The notes under the pieces were generated by a model. That model had not been told where the DNA came from, did not search any database, and saw only the letters and a list, made by a program, of their open reading frames with translations. Shown here one piece after another: positions 13,101 through 22,734 of a stretch of DNA of 64,000 nucleotides; the stretch's first letter is position 1; each line of letters opens with the position of its first letter. This DNA is from Aphelocoma coerulescens (lineage: Eukaryota; Chordata; Aves; Passeriformes; Corvidae), in the NCBI RefSeq assembly GCF_041296385.1, contig NC_091033.1, positions 14,342,501-14,406,500 on the forward strand. Direction: 5' to 3'. The position numbers and the translations under genes are program-made.

Positions 13101-14639
13101 CCAGAATCATAAGGCTTATCATTTTTCTTCCCTTGGAGGTGAACTATCTGAAGAAACTAAAAGTTGCAAACTTCTCTTCAATATCTCTGCTGCCATCGAG
13201 ACAAAATGCAGTGCAACTGATACCTTTGAACTTGTACAACTAAAAATAAATAAAAGTGAAAATTAAGTAATATATAATGTATTAACTCCTTTAAATAAAA
13301 GGACTAAGGAGCTTTTCTATCAGCCTTGATGAGAGATTCATTTCTTATTGCACAGTCTGTCTCCTGCCACTTTGAGGTATTTTTCACCATACAGAACAGA
13401 ACCTCAGTAGTATCCCTGAAAATGAAAGTCAGTTTTAACAACTATATACAACAGGCACGTCTGCTCTTTGAAACTCCCCCCTACCCCCCACAAACACACA
13501 AATACAACTTCAAAGCAGGAGAACTATTGCAAATGTATAAACCTACTTCAAATAGTTCTGCTGGCTGAAACTGGACTGCATTTGCAGTATTTTGCTCACC
13601 TGAAACAACATTGATCTGAGGAGAAATCTAATCAAAGAAATGCACCACTGAAGAGCAATGCACATTTTATAATGAGAACGAGAAAGGAGAGATCTAATTG
13701 TGGTCATACGAGTTTCTCCCTTGTCATTAAGATCTTAAAAATGCTGTAGGATTCTGGATAAAAACATCTCTTACTGTATCTCAGCAGGGAAATCCTGGGA
13801 AACAACAGCATGGGCTTTGCTCGCAAAAATTTACTTACTGGAGCCTCTGTTTCTAAAAAAGAACACGGTGCCCCTGCCACGAAAAGATACTACACACACT
13901 CCAAGTGAAAATTCTACTTTGAAACCCAAATAAAATGAAGCCTCGTATTCCTGACAGAGAGAAAAAAGGAGCAGTTCTAGCACTGTCACTGTGATGATCA
14001 GCATCCATGAAAAAATAGCTATTTATTTATCCTGCAAGTTGAAAATGTGAATGCCTTACTCAGATCAAACCTCTTGGTGAAGAAAATAGTAACAGCTGAT
14101 ATTAATAATATCTGAATTATCCCGAATACACAAATATATTTATGTAAATATATATACGTGTGTGTATTTTTAGCGTAACTGTTATTTATGGCATTGACCA
14201 TAAATTTAGGATCTTTGCCTGCCAGGAATCACACTGGCAACCTGCATAGGTACATTCACAGGGCACGTCCCAAAAGCTTCTGCCTGCAGCCCATTGTCCT
14301 GCACCCAAAGAAATCCAGGCAAGGCTGTAAGTTGATAAAAGTTCTGCGTGTCCCAGTTTCTCTGGGATGACATTTCCCTCTGCGTGCATCCCAAGCACAA
14401 CTTCGCAAAGTTTATTCAAGCGTGCCACTAAACTTGCCCATACATTTTGTCCCACATTTGCTGTGCTACACCCAGGAAATATTCACAAGGGCAAGGGGAA
14501 ATTTTTAAAGTAAAGACATCAAATATGAGTTTTCTTTAAAGAACTAATCCGAGGAAGGACACAAGGGAAAAAAAGAAGGGAAAAAACCCGCCTACATTAA
14601 AAGCCAAACAAGATAATAATTGTGCATGTCTGGCTAAGA
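7141..14639. other. Intron 1 DNA, AT-rich, no gene seen
   Basis: AT-rich sequence with short homopolymers. It holds an octamer/homeodomain composite at 8512-8523, an imperfect GT/AC palindrome at 8841-8880 and short TA-rich tracts (about 14140-14165). I recognise no LINE, LTR, tRNA or structured RNA. The low repeat load is compatible with scattered regulatory elements, which cannot be resolved without comparison to other species. Confidence 0.4.
8512..8523 (+). promoter_or_regulatory. Octamer/homeodomain composite motif
   Basis: ATTTGCATTAAT joins a perfect POU octamer (ATTTGCAT) to a TAAT homeodomain core, inside an AT-rich block (about 8480-8720). A candidate site only; one such motif can arise by chance. 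Confidence 0.25.
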
Positions 14640-14800
14640 GAATCTAGAGGGCAAGCCTTACGTCATTGGCACTTGGGTTACCATGGTGAGTGATTTATTG
14701 ATATATATCAAGAATGAATAGATCAAAGGCAGCAAGATGACAGGTGATCAATCAAATGTCAAATCAAAGCTGGCAATCAACTGGAAAGCTGATTTTTCAG
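14640..14800. promoter_or_regulatory. Candidate promoter-proximal intronic enhancer block
   Basis: About 1 kb inside the intron from exon 1. It has two ATCAAAG TCF/LEF-type cores (14722-14728 and 14763-14769), a MEIS half-site TGACAG between them and a nearby ATCAATCA homeodomain-type core. Motif packing and the absence of repeats suggest regulatory DNA. This is inference; no conservation data were available. Confidence 0.35.
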
Positions 14801-15038
14801 TGGGTGGGTCTGGCAGAAGAAAAATGAACTTCCATATTGCGCTTCCCAGAAACAAAACCCCACCACACTATTAAAAAAAAAAATAAAAAGCAATTAAGGA
14901 GCCTGAAAGAAAACTCTTTGAAAAGATTTACTATACAGACCCACTCGTCTGTTTCTTTTTCTTGGCCCCCAAAAGAAAAAGAACACCCTACAACGACAAA
15001 CAAAACACTTCCAAAGTTGCAAACTATTTTCTTCTGTT

Positions 15039-15054
15039 AAAAAAAAAAAAAAAA
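15039..15054. repeat. Poly(A) tract
   Basis: Sixteen consecutive A on the plus strand in an A-rich stretch (about 14860-15055), 0.75 kb into intron 1. Confidence 0.9.
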
Positions 15055-15260
15055 GAAACACATTGCAAAACCACTTGGCATGTGCAAATATATAAGCTCG
15101 GCTACAAAACAAAAGAAGGATTTGATTTGAAAATGTGGATTGTCTTCTAGCAGTCAGAACGTTTCATTTTATTTCCTGTTGCAATTTTCACCACTGATGA
15201 TCAAAGGCTGAACTTCCCCACCGGGTTCATCAGCAGAGAGAGTCCCTGTACTATTTCAGG

Positions 15261-15290
15261 CACACACAGCGCTCACACACACACACACAC
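15261..15290. repeat. Interrupted (CA)n microsatellite
   Basis: Two CA runs (15261-15268 and 15274-15290) split by GCGCT at the left border of the CpG island. Confidence 0.9.
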
Positions 15291-15474
15291 CCGGCCAGAA
15301 CTGCCACCAGAAATACGGCGAAATAAAAGATTAAACACCCCGACCCACTTCGCGAAACACACGGATCCAAAGCGAAAGCCACCGGGAGGGGGAAAAATCA
15401 GAAAGGAAAAACAAAATCTATCCTAAAGCCAGAAGCAAAGGGAAGCCTGACTGCTTTCGGTTCGGGCAGGAGAA

Positions 15475-15517
15475 GGGGCAGGGGGAGAAGGGGCGCCGAG
15501 GGAAGAAAGTTGGGGGG
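15475..15517 (+). other. G-quadruplex motif
   Basis: Five G-runs of 3 to 6 bases (15475-15478, 15481-15485, 15490-15493, 15500-15502, 15512-15517) with short loops satisfy the usual G4 pattern. They lie on the plus strand, which is the template strand for TSHZ2, roughly 300 bp downstream of the exon 1 donor. Confidence 0.75.
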
Positions 15518-15658
15518 AAAAGTTTCGGCAGGGCAGCGGCAGCGGGGAGCGGCGGCAGCGGCAGCGAGCCGGTGGCAGCGGCGGAGGGCGAGGGGACAGC
15601 CCGTGGCAGAGCAAAATCTTGGCAATAAGGAATGAAACTGGCTCCACAGACTTACGGA

Positions 15659-15679
15659 GGGAAAGGGAGGGGGAGGGGG
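15659..15679 (+). other. G-quadruplex motif, compact
   Basis: Four G-runs (GGG, GGG, GGGGG, GGGGG) separated by loops of 3, 1 and 1 bases. Short loops make this a strong G4 candidate. It lies 120-140 bp inside intron 1 on the template strand of TSHZ2. Confidence 0.8.
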
Positions 15680-15792
15680 ATAAATAAATAAAGATCCAGC
15701 CCGGAAAAGCAAGGGTGACCCTAAATAATAATAAAGATGGGGGGTAGGAGTGGAAGGAGTGGAGAGACAGAGGCTGTGCAAGTGGATGGCTT

Positions 15793-15803
15793 CTCCTTAC
15801 CTG
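15793..15803 (-). other. TSHZ2: Splice donor of TSHZ2 exon 1
   Basis: On the minus strand the exon ends CAG and the intron begins GTAAGG, close to the vertebrate consensus CAG|GTAAGT. The break falls after the first base of codon 14, as expected for TSHZ genes. Without splicing, the frame would run on into low-complexity proline- and leucine-rich intron sequence. Confidence 0.88.
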
Positions 15804-15840
15804 CAGCCCGTTTGGGTGCTTGCTGTTTCCTCCTTGGCAT
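15801..15840 (-). CDS. TSHZ2: TSHZ2 coding exon 1 (N-terminal 13 codons plus 1 base; gene continues off the left edge)
   Basis: Seen: on the minus strand, ATG at 15840-15838 opens MPRRKQQAPKRAA plus a single G, then a GTAAGG donor. This gives a 40-nt coding stretch ending in phase 1. Known: TSHZ proteins are nuclear zinc-finger/homeodomain transcriptional repressors acting in trunk, limb, muscle and neural development. All three vertebrate paralogues start MPRRKQQAP and have a tiny first coding exon followed by one huge exon carrying the rest. Lys10 and Ala12 with a G-starting codon 14 match TSHZ2 (APKRAAG), whereas TSHZ1 and TSHZ3 read APRR. Start choice: the reading frame is closed upstream by a TAA at 16002-16000, no ATG lies between it and this one, and the start has G at -3. 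No ATG in any frame occurs from 15841 to about 16139. Not seen: exon 2, which must lie left of position 1. Assignment is by recalled family sequence, not alignment. Confidence 0.9.
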
Positions 15841-16020
15841 CGCTCTACTTTCTCCAATCTCACTTCTGTCCCCAGATCCGAGAGCCCTGAGACGCTCCTG
15901 AGCCGTGTTCCTCTGCCTCTCAGCTGCTTCCCCAGCACCCCCCTCAAGCCTCCCCTGCCCCCCTCCTTTCCACTTCACTGATAGGAACCTGTTTGGTTTT
16001 TATTTTATTTTAGAGATCTA

Positions 16021-16071
16021 GGTTTCTTTCTTTCTCTCTCTCTCTTTTTTTTTTTTTTTTTTTTTGGTTGG

Positions 16072-16105
<34 letters not shown>
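16021..16105 (+). repeat. CT-rich stretch and two long poly(T) runs in the TSHZ2 leader/promoter
   Basis: A TTTC/CT stretch (about 16022-16044) leads into T21 (16045-16065), then GGTTGGC, then T33 (16073-16105). On the TSHZ2 sense strand these are A33 and A21. They lie about 200-265 bases upstream of the ATG, so they are in the leader or core promoter depending on the start site. Assembly length of such runs is often inexact. Confidence 0.9.
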
Positions 16106-16108
<3 letters not shown>

Positions 16109-16323
16109 TGTTGCAACACTTGATTTGCTTTGATTCAAACATCCAAGCTCAGGAGCAAATGAAAGGCGCCCACAGTGCCAGAGAATGGTAATAAATAAAT
16201 AACAAAATAGATCTGTATATATTAAAAAGGCAGCTCTGGAAAGACTGTGGGGCTGGCTGCTTCCTCCCTTCCCTGTCCTGTCCTCCTCCTCCTCGCAGAG
16301 CTGTATGGCGGAGCGGTGCCCGG

Positions 16324-16363
16324 GTGTGCGCGGTGTGTGTGTGTGCGTGCGCGTGTGAGCGCG
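16324..16363. repeat. GT/GC alternating purine-pyrimidine tract
   Basis: Contains 25 bp of unbroken alternation (16333-16357) made of GT and GC steps, inside the CpG island. Such sequence is classically prone to adopt Z-DNA. Confidence 0.85.
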
Positions 16364-16453
16364 GAGCGCTGCAGGTTCCGTGCTGTCAGATGCCAGGCAG
16401 TGAGTGATATGGGAGAGGACAGGGAGGCTCGGGATGGGAGGAAATGTGGGATC

Positions 16454-16553
16454 CGCACACACACGCGCGCACACGCACCCCTGCGCGCGGGCACACGCGC
16501 GCACACGCGCTCACACACACACACACACACACACGCGCGCACACGCACACACA
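16454..16553. repeat. CA/CG alternating tract
   Basis: About 100 bp made almost entirely of CA and CG dinucleotide steps, including long unbroken runs at 16454-16478, 16491-16510 and 16512-16553. It is roughly the reverse complement in character of the GT/GC tract 90 bp to its left, so the two could pair. Confidence 0.9.
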
Positions 16554-17250
16554 GGCAGGGCGAGGCGATGCCAGCAAACATCGATCCACCGAGCAAACTG
16601 AGCATTAACAAACTCCTCCTCCGCGACCCGATGACAGGAGGAAATTTACTCCGCGCAGCCGGGCGGCAGAGCCGTTCATTAAAGAGACAGGGCGCCGGCA
16701 CCGCGCCCGCCGCCGCCGCCCCGCCGCCCCCCGCGGGGACACCCCCGACCCGCGACCACCCCCCGATGCGGGGCCCGTCCCCGGTGCCGGAGCATCCCCT
16801 CCACGCGGGACCAGCCCCTTCATGTGCGGGACCACCCCCCGCTGCGGGGCCGAGCCCTCCCCTCGCGGGACCCCCCCAAGACCCGCACGCCAGGCGGGGT
16901 CACCCCCGGCCCCGCAGGAGGCGCTTCCCAAGGGAGGGCGCTGCGGGCGGCCGGGGCTGGGGCGGCAGCGCCGTCCGCGCCTTCCGCCCGAGACAGGGCG
17001 GTTCCAAGGGAAAAGAGGGATTTGCAGCAATGATCCCGGTGCGCGGGCGGGTGCGCTCCTGCCGCTGGGCTGCCCGCGGCTGCCGGGTCACCGGGGGTGC
17101 TCCTCAGGTGTGCCCGGGGCTGGGGACCGGGGGATGCTCCCTCAGGTGCTCCCGCCTATGGAGAGCCTGGGGCTGGCGACCAGGTGCCTTCCCTGCCCGG
17201 GGTCTCTCCCCGCACCCTGAGGTGTCCCAGCCGTAGGACACGAAGGGATC

Positions 17251-20200
17251 AGAGGGTTGGACATACAAGTTCAGTGAAGTTTAGGTGAAACCCCTCTGCT
17301 CCCCTAATTTCCCCTGGCAGCTGGATTTAAGGAGAGTCAGGTACATCCATCAGGCGCTGCTGCACCCTCCTGGGAACCCAAATCTCTGTCCCCTCCAGCC
17401 GACCAGTTTGTCACCCTTTCAGAGCCCCCCAAACTGCCAGGCTGAGGAGGCGCAGGCGGCACTGGAGCTTTGAACAGTGTTGGTCCCTAAGACACACGGA
17501 CACAACTTCCCCTGCCCCATTTATTCTTTCAGCTTTAGGTGTTTTGGGGTTTTTTTCCACAGCATCTGTGAACACCTTGAGGGTTTAAATGTGATTTGGG
17601 GTGGAAAGGATGGACTAATTTCTATATATTCAACTATAATTTGCATAAGACCTCCTAAAAGTGGCATTTCTGATACTCCAGATCTTAAACCAAGAGATTG
17701 CTGTAGAACTGAGTTTTTACCTCTTTTTTTTTTGTTTCTGTTTGTGCATTTGTCTCTTTCTAATGAAACTGTTGGGTTTAACAGGAATGATTTGTATCCC
17801 TCTCAGATGAGTCTGTTGGAGTGGGCTCTGTTACAAAGCACCAGCAAGAGCCACTGTGTTGTAGCCAGTGTCACTGGGCCATCTGCAAAGCACACGCCTG
17901 CGGCTCCAGCAGGGAAGGGCTTCCACAGCCCCCTAAGTGACCTTTGTGCTCAGCAGCCCAACACCAGATTGTGTTTGTGGAAGTGTCCCCCTAACTGATT
18001 CCACTGAAATTATTTGATAGCCTTCCCTGTATGAACTCCAGCAATTTTTATATGCGATAGGAAGGTATTTATTGATGCAAGCATATGCTTAGTTGGAAAG
18101 ATAAAACAGGATAACGCTGTTAAAAATACTTATTAAAATACCTGTTTTAAATACTTATTTTTCCACTTCTGCCTGGCGTAACTCACCCGGGAGTGAAGGG
18201 CTTTGCTTGAATCGGTGGGAATTGCACGGATCTCTGATACCTGTGTGCAGCACGTGTAAAACCCTGCTGGTGCACACCAGGGATTTCAGCTTTGTCTCCA
18301 GTCCAGGCAGGTGTAAACACAGGGCCAGGAGGGGCCACAGCGGTGGGACAATTGTCCCTGCTCTGGGATGAGGAGAAATGACACACTAACTGACTTGATA
18401 AGTGCAGCCTGCACCTGGGTCAGGTAGTTCAGGACAGGGAGGCAAACTTGGCGTTTCTTTTCACATTTCATGCTGTCTTGATTTGAGATTTTGAACCCTT
18501 CAACTTCTGCATGTTGGCCCCCAAATCAGAAAACTGCAGATACCTCTGGCTGGTTTTCTGTTTCCTCTCCTCCCCGGCTGCACAGAAAGGTGCTGCACCT
18601 CTGATAGATTGTTTATTATGAAGGACTGTGAGTTAAATGCTGTTTAACACCGTGATGTTTTAATAAGATTTCTCCCAAACCGCGGGGCACACCGTGTGTG
18701 TCTTGGGCCATTCTCAGGCATGAGGGGGTGGCAAATGACAGAGTCTGCTCCTATTTTAACCTCTCTGTCTGGGATGTGCTGCTCCTGTGCGAGTTGCAGG
18801 GACAGGAGCTCTGGGTGCAGGCAGGGCAGCAGCTCAGCGGGGTCTGGGATCTGCGAGTGGCAGCTTTTGTTCTCCAGAGCCGTGGCTCCGATCCAAGCGC
18901 ACGCACTGGGGATGGGATTTGTATCCGTGGCGCTCGCAGCCTCAACATGCAAGATGAGAAAGTCACTGCTTTAAACGGTTACTCCCTGGGGAAAGGGAAA
19001 TTGAGAAGATGGACTTCTGAGTGGAGCAGTAGTGAGATGGCACCCTATCCTCGGTGATAAATGGGAGCATTAACAAGGCTTGGTCGAGAGGAACCCTACA
19101 GATTTATGGCTTCCTGTCTCCACCAGCAGATGCCATTATGGCTGACAGAACAGAATGCCTTTCAAGAGGGAACTGGGCTGGGATTATGAAGATGGGGAAA
19201 AAAAGCAAGCGGAGTCTGGTGTCCATTTTTATCCACTGGTCAGAATTGGCTGATAGGTTTGAATAGAACTGGAACTGCACAGCGATCGTGTGCTCCCTGC
19301 TCCTGTTATTTATAACGAAGTTGGTGAAGGTCATTTAGCATCTCTTTTAGCACAGGAAGAATCCATAATATTTACTGAAAGCATTTTTGCACTCTTGAAA
19401 ATTAGAGATAATAAAATGAACAGATAGCACTGGAGGCTTCCTTGGCTTATCCAATGGAATAATCTCAATGGGTGCTTAATGTTTACTTTGGAAATGCAGC
19501 AAATGATTCTGAAGCTATATTGAATTTTATCTATTTTTATTACATTGCAGAATAATATTTCTCTTTCCTGACAAAATGTTATGACCAGTAATAGCAATGG
19601 CAGTTATGCATGTTCAAAAAAGAGTAATCAAATCTCATGCTTCAGGGCATGAGCTGAATTCCCCACTGGGATCCAGAAGGAATTTTTTCCCCCCAAATAT
19701 AGCAATATACAATCAAGTAGATATGTTCTTAGAGGATTTTCAATTTCTTGGTTAGGTGCAGATTACATGGAGCAACAGTGTGACCTGGGATTGTGAAAAT
19801 CCTCTCTTGCTGTAGCTTTGGGCTGGTTTGGGTCTGATTTTTCAACCTAATGAGTGTGATTTGTTGTGCTTACAGTAAAGTTTACAGCTGCTTTTGTGCA
19901 CAATAAAGGGCCAAATGCTCTTTGTGTACCTGACTCTGATAACAGTTCCCATCACATGTAGTCACAACAAGCTCAGCTGTGTGACTTGCAGTGTTTTATC
20001 TTACTCATTTTTGTTGTCTGTCTTTCTTTCAGTGACTGCTCTGCTGATAATTAAACGTGGGGATTTTTTCTTTCCTTCTTTTTTTTTTTTCCCCTAGAAG
20101 TTATATATATGTAGGTACACAACTCCTCTTGAATGAAATTCACAGTGTTGGTGACCTCTTTCACGCTTTGCCTACCACTTTAGAGAAAGAAAAACTGGAA

Positions 20201-21032
20201 ATTCTGACAAGTCCTACAAACAAAGAAAGGGTTAGAAATATTTGATCTGATAAATAAAAAAAAATCCGTATTTCCAGTTAATGACATTTTCAGCCTTAGT
20301 GTTTACTTTTATCTTTTTAGAATTATTGGGGGAAAAATATTTTTTAAAGAATTTGGGTGCTTTGGGTGATGAGGATGGACTGAAGAGTCCTTGGAAAAAA
20401 GAGAGTATCCAGTGATCTGCTGCAGTCCCTGGCCAGGGACAGCATTAACTCTGCTCATTTCACTGGGGCACATTTGACCAACATGATGCAGACTCAACAA
20501 CTCCTCTGGGCAATCCCTTCTAGTGGCTCTACCATAGAAAAATTTATCCTGCTCTTGGAGAACTGCTTCTTTTTGGGGCCTTCTCAAATAAAATGGAGAG
20601 CAGTTTCTGTCCTTCCTCTTTGCAGCAGTTTTTAACGCCTTTGCAGGTGCGTAACCTCCACTCCCCAAACCATCCCCACCTCTTCAGCCACCCCTCGCAC
20701 GTCGTGTTCCCCAGGCCTGGCCCTCATTTCACTGCTCTGTGCCTGGACAACACATGTTTAGAGGTGCAGTGCCAAAACCTGGCTGCTGGATTGCGTTTTC
20801 CACCTCCCCAGCACCGAGTGGGATTACTTCACATGTCTAACACATGACACTGCTGTTTACATGTCCCAGTTTGACACCCGCCCTTTCTGCAGCAGCATGA
20901 CACTGTTGACTCACGGAGAGCTTCTGATTCACTGCAGCCCCAGCTGCTTTCTTGCAGAACTGCTTTGTAATCAGTTGTCCCCATCCTATATTTGAGCAGT
21001 TGATTATGCATCAGTGACAACTTTGCACTGAT
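17251..21032. other. Proximal 5' flank of TSHZ2, no gene seen
   Basis: Composition falls back to typical genomic GC after the island. It contains short T runs (about 17724-17733 and 20080-20090) and AT-rich repeats of an AATACTTA-type motif near 18120-18165. No mobile element or RNA gene is recognised. A divergent non-coding transcript from the island is possible but has no sequence support here. Confidence 0.4.
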
Positions 21033-21300
21033 TCATCTTGAATTGCATCCTATTTTTTCCGAGTGTTCCTGCAATTTGTCAGGCTCGTTCTGGATTACAA
21101 TGCTGCCTTCAAAGGCTGCTGCCGTCCCCCCTGGCTCGGTACCATCTGCAGATCTGCTGCTCAATATTTGCTGTTCCACCTCCTGAGACATTAATAAAAG
21201 TATTGGATATTGCCAGGCCCAGGACACACTCCAGACATTATTCCAGCCTGACAATGGGCCATGAGGGGATAATTCTGGAGTGTGATTTTCCTACCTCTTC
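21033..21300 (-). mobile_element. Degenerate LINE reverse-transcriptase fragment (CR1/L2/L3-like), antisense
   Basis: On the minus strand the frame at 21254-21033 encodes a run around ADGTEPGG and IVIQNEPDKLQEHSEK. These line up with the conserved FADDTKLGG block and the following IQNDLDKLQEWSEKW-like helix of CR1-type reverse transcriptases. Further upstream in the element (plus about 21180-21215) the translation recalls the LFNIFIND palm motif, broken by a stop and frameshifts. The catalytic FADD reads SADG, so it is dead. It is much older than the CR1 tail to its right and lies in the opposite orientation. Confidence 0.65.
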
Positions 21301-21324
21301 CAGCCCCCTGCAAGTCATCCCGAG

Positions 21325-21592
21325 GATGTGTCGCCCAGGGAACAAGGGACAGGACAAGGGAAATGGCCTTGAGCTGTGCCAGGGAAGGGTCAGGTTGGAC
21401 ATCAGCAGGAATTTCTCCATGGAAACAGTGGTCAGGCCTTGGATTGGCTGCTCAGGGAGGTGTGGAGTGCCCATCCCTGGAGGTGTCCAAGGAACGTGGC
21501 ATTCAGTGCTCTGGGCTGGGGACAAGGTAGGGATCAATCACAGCTTGGACTTGATGATCCTGGAGGTTTTTCTGGAAACTATTGGGCCTCCA
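21325..21592 (+). mobile_element. CR1 LINE 3' fragment
   Basis: Ordered CR1 3'-end landmarks are present on the plus strand: GGACAAGGGAAATGGCC, CAGGTTGGACATCAGCAGGA, GGCTGCTCAGGGAGGTG, CCATCCCTGGAGGTGT and CTTGATGATCCTGGAGG. It is 5'-truncated, as is usual for CR1, and has lost most of the terminal short repeat. Confidence 0.9.
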
Positions 21593-22734
21593 CAAGATTT
21601 CAGGGATGGCCACTGGTAGTCCTTAGATTCTTCTAAGACCTGTTTAAAGGTCTGACCTATTCTCTGTGGTTTCTAAATGCTCTTGAAACTCTTCTCCTCC
21701 TGCAGCCAGAGCTCACCCTCCTCTGACACTGGCCTTGATTATTTTTGCAATCTGATCACAGCTGATTCCCAGAGCAAAGATGAAAGTAAAAAGGGCTTTC
21801 TTAGGGTGATCTGTCAAAAGCTTTCTCCCTTTGCTGAGTGACAGATGTAATCTTTCCCGGGTTTTTCCTGCACAGAGAAGGCACTTACCAAACACTTTCT
21901 CCTTATTATGTTCCTTCGAGTTGTATCTCATTTGGTGACTTTCTCTTTGTAATTTTTTCCCTGTGTGTTCATGGTCACTGTGAGGAGCTCAGATAAGTCT
22001 TTGCTGCATGTTTTGCACATTTAGACATGTACTCATTTGTTTATGGGATATATATTCAGGATTTTGCTTTTGTAAGACTATTCCTTGCCATGCTATAGAA
22101 CAGCCCTTTTCCCTATGAAAGGGTGGAACAGCAACACTGGGGCAAAATCCTTTTTCCCCTTTTTCTGCACACAGATCAGTTTGGTGGGGTGGTAGGGAAG
22201 GTTAAATTTCCCCTCCAGGGGTCAAATGCTGGTATCAGCAATAATTTCTACTTTGAGTCATGGCAGCATTTCCAGAGCCCTTTGCCTTCTGATCTTCAGT
22301 ACGGGATTCACCCTTTGGCTGCAAAACAGGCCCTGGGTTTGAACTCCCATCCCACTGCAAAAAACTCATCTTTTGGGGCCAAGAAAGGAGAATTTTGAGC
22401 AGTGCAGGGGTTTGCAGAGCTCTGGCTGCAGCCACCTTCTCCAGCCACATCTGGGGTTCATCTCCTCCCCGGTGTCACCAGCTGAGGTCTCACACACGAT
22501 CTCGCTCAGAGCTTCACATCAGCTCACCGTGCATTCTTTAGCCATGACATCCTCCTTCCAGAATTTAGAATTCGGTCTTGCAAAGGCTGGAACAGCCTGG
22601 GAGCTTTCAGTTTAGGAACTGAATTTCTCCTTCCTTAAATCACAACAAGTCTCCAGTGTGAAGAAACCAGAAATAAGCACTTCACTTTTTCTGAAATAAG
22701 CACAGCAACTCTGTAATATCCTTTCCCGATAAAC
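21593..22734. other. Intergenic DNA, nothing recognised
   Basis: Mixed-composition sequence without a supported gene or mobile element. A tRNA B-box-like string at about 22336-22347 has no surrounding cloverleaf. Confidence 0.4.

Larger units (their letters stand above)
1..15800 (-). other. TSHZ2: TSHZ2 intron 1 (3' part lies outside the window)
   Basis: Everything left of the donor at 15800 is intronic for TSHZ2. No acceptor with an in-frame continuation and no long open frame resembling TSHZ2 exon 2 (zinc fingers, homeodomain) is present, so the intron exceeds 15.8 kb here. The mammalian intron is known to be very long. Apart from the minisatellite, microsatellites, the CpG patch and the MIR-like relic listed separately, it is AT-rich single-copy-looking DNA. 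I recognise no CR1 copy in it. Confidence 0.8.
15841..16700 (-). promoter_or_regulatory. TSHZ2: TSHZ2 5' UTR and core promoter region (start site not resolved)
   Basis: This is the DNA directly upstream of the TSHZ2 ATG. The first 140 bases are moderately GC-rich and free of upstream ATGs, fitting a 5' leader. Next come two long A/T runs (16045-16105), a less GC-rich block (about 16110-16240) with an ATCAAAG motif on the minus strand at 16134-16128, and then GC-rich DNA with GT/CA alternating tracts. No clear TATA box is placed before the leader, so a CpG-type promoter with dispersed starts is expected. The exact transcription start cannot be fixed from sequence alone. Confidence 0.6.
15340..17250. 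promoter_or_regulatory. CpG island over the TSHZ2 promoter and exon 1
   Basis: Dense CpG and GC-rich DNA occurs in two lobes, about 15430-15980 and about 16250-17240, parted by an AT-rich stretch at about 15990-16240. The right lobe from about 16680 to 17100 is the densest, with many CCG/CGG runs and several GGGCGG-type Sp1 boxes. The island straddles the TSHZ2 first exon, as expected for a developmental regulator promoter. Long open frames across the right lobe (for example plus strand 16247-17236) arise from the lack of stop codons in GC-rich DNA and have no recognisable protein features. Island limits were judged by eye. Confidence 0.85.

Noticed and set aside
15841..15978. N-terminal extension of TSHZ2 upstream of MPRR
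   Set aside because: The frame is open to a stop at 16002-16000 but contains no ATG; the only upstream start candidate is a GTG at 15978, not expected in a vertebrate gene with a well-placed ATG.
16247..17236. 329-residue plus-strand frame in the CpG island
   Set aside because: Proline/arginine-rich composition from stop-poor GC-rich DNA and GT/CA repeats; no recognisable domain.
22330..22350. tRNA-like GGTTTGAACTCC string
   Set aside because: Isolated B-box resemblance; no cloverleaf around it.
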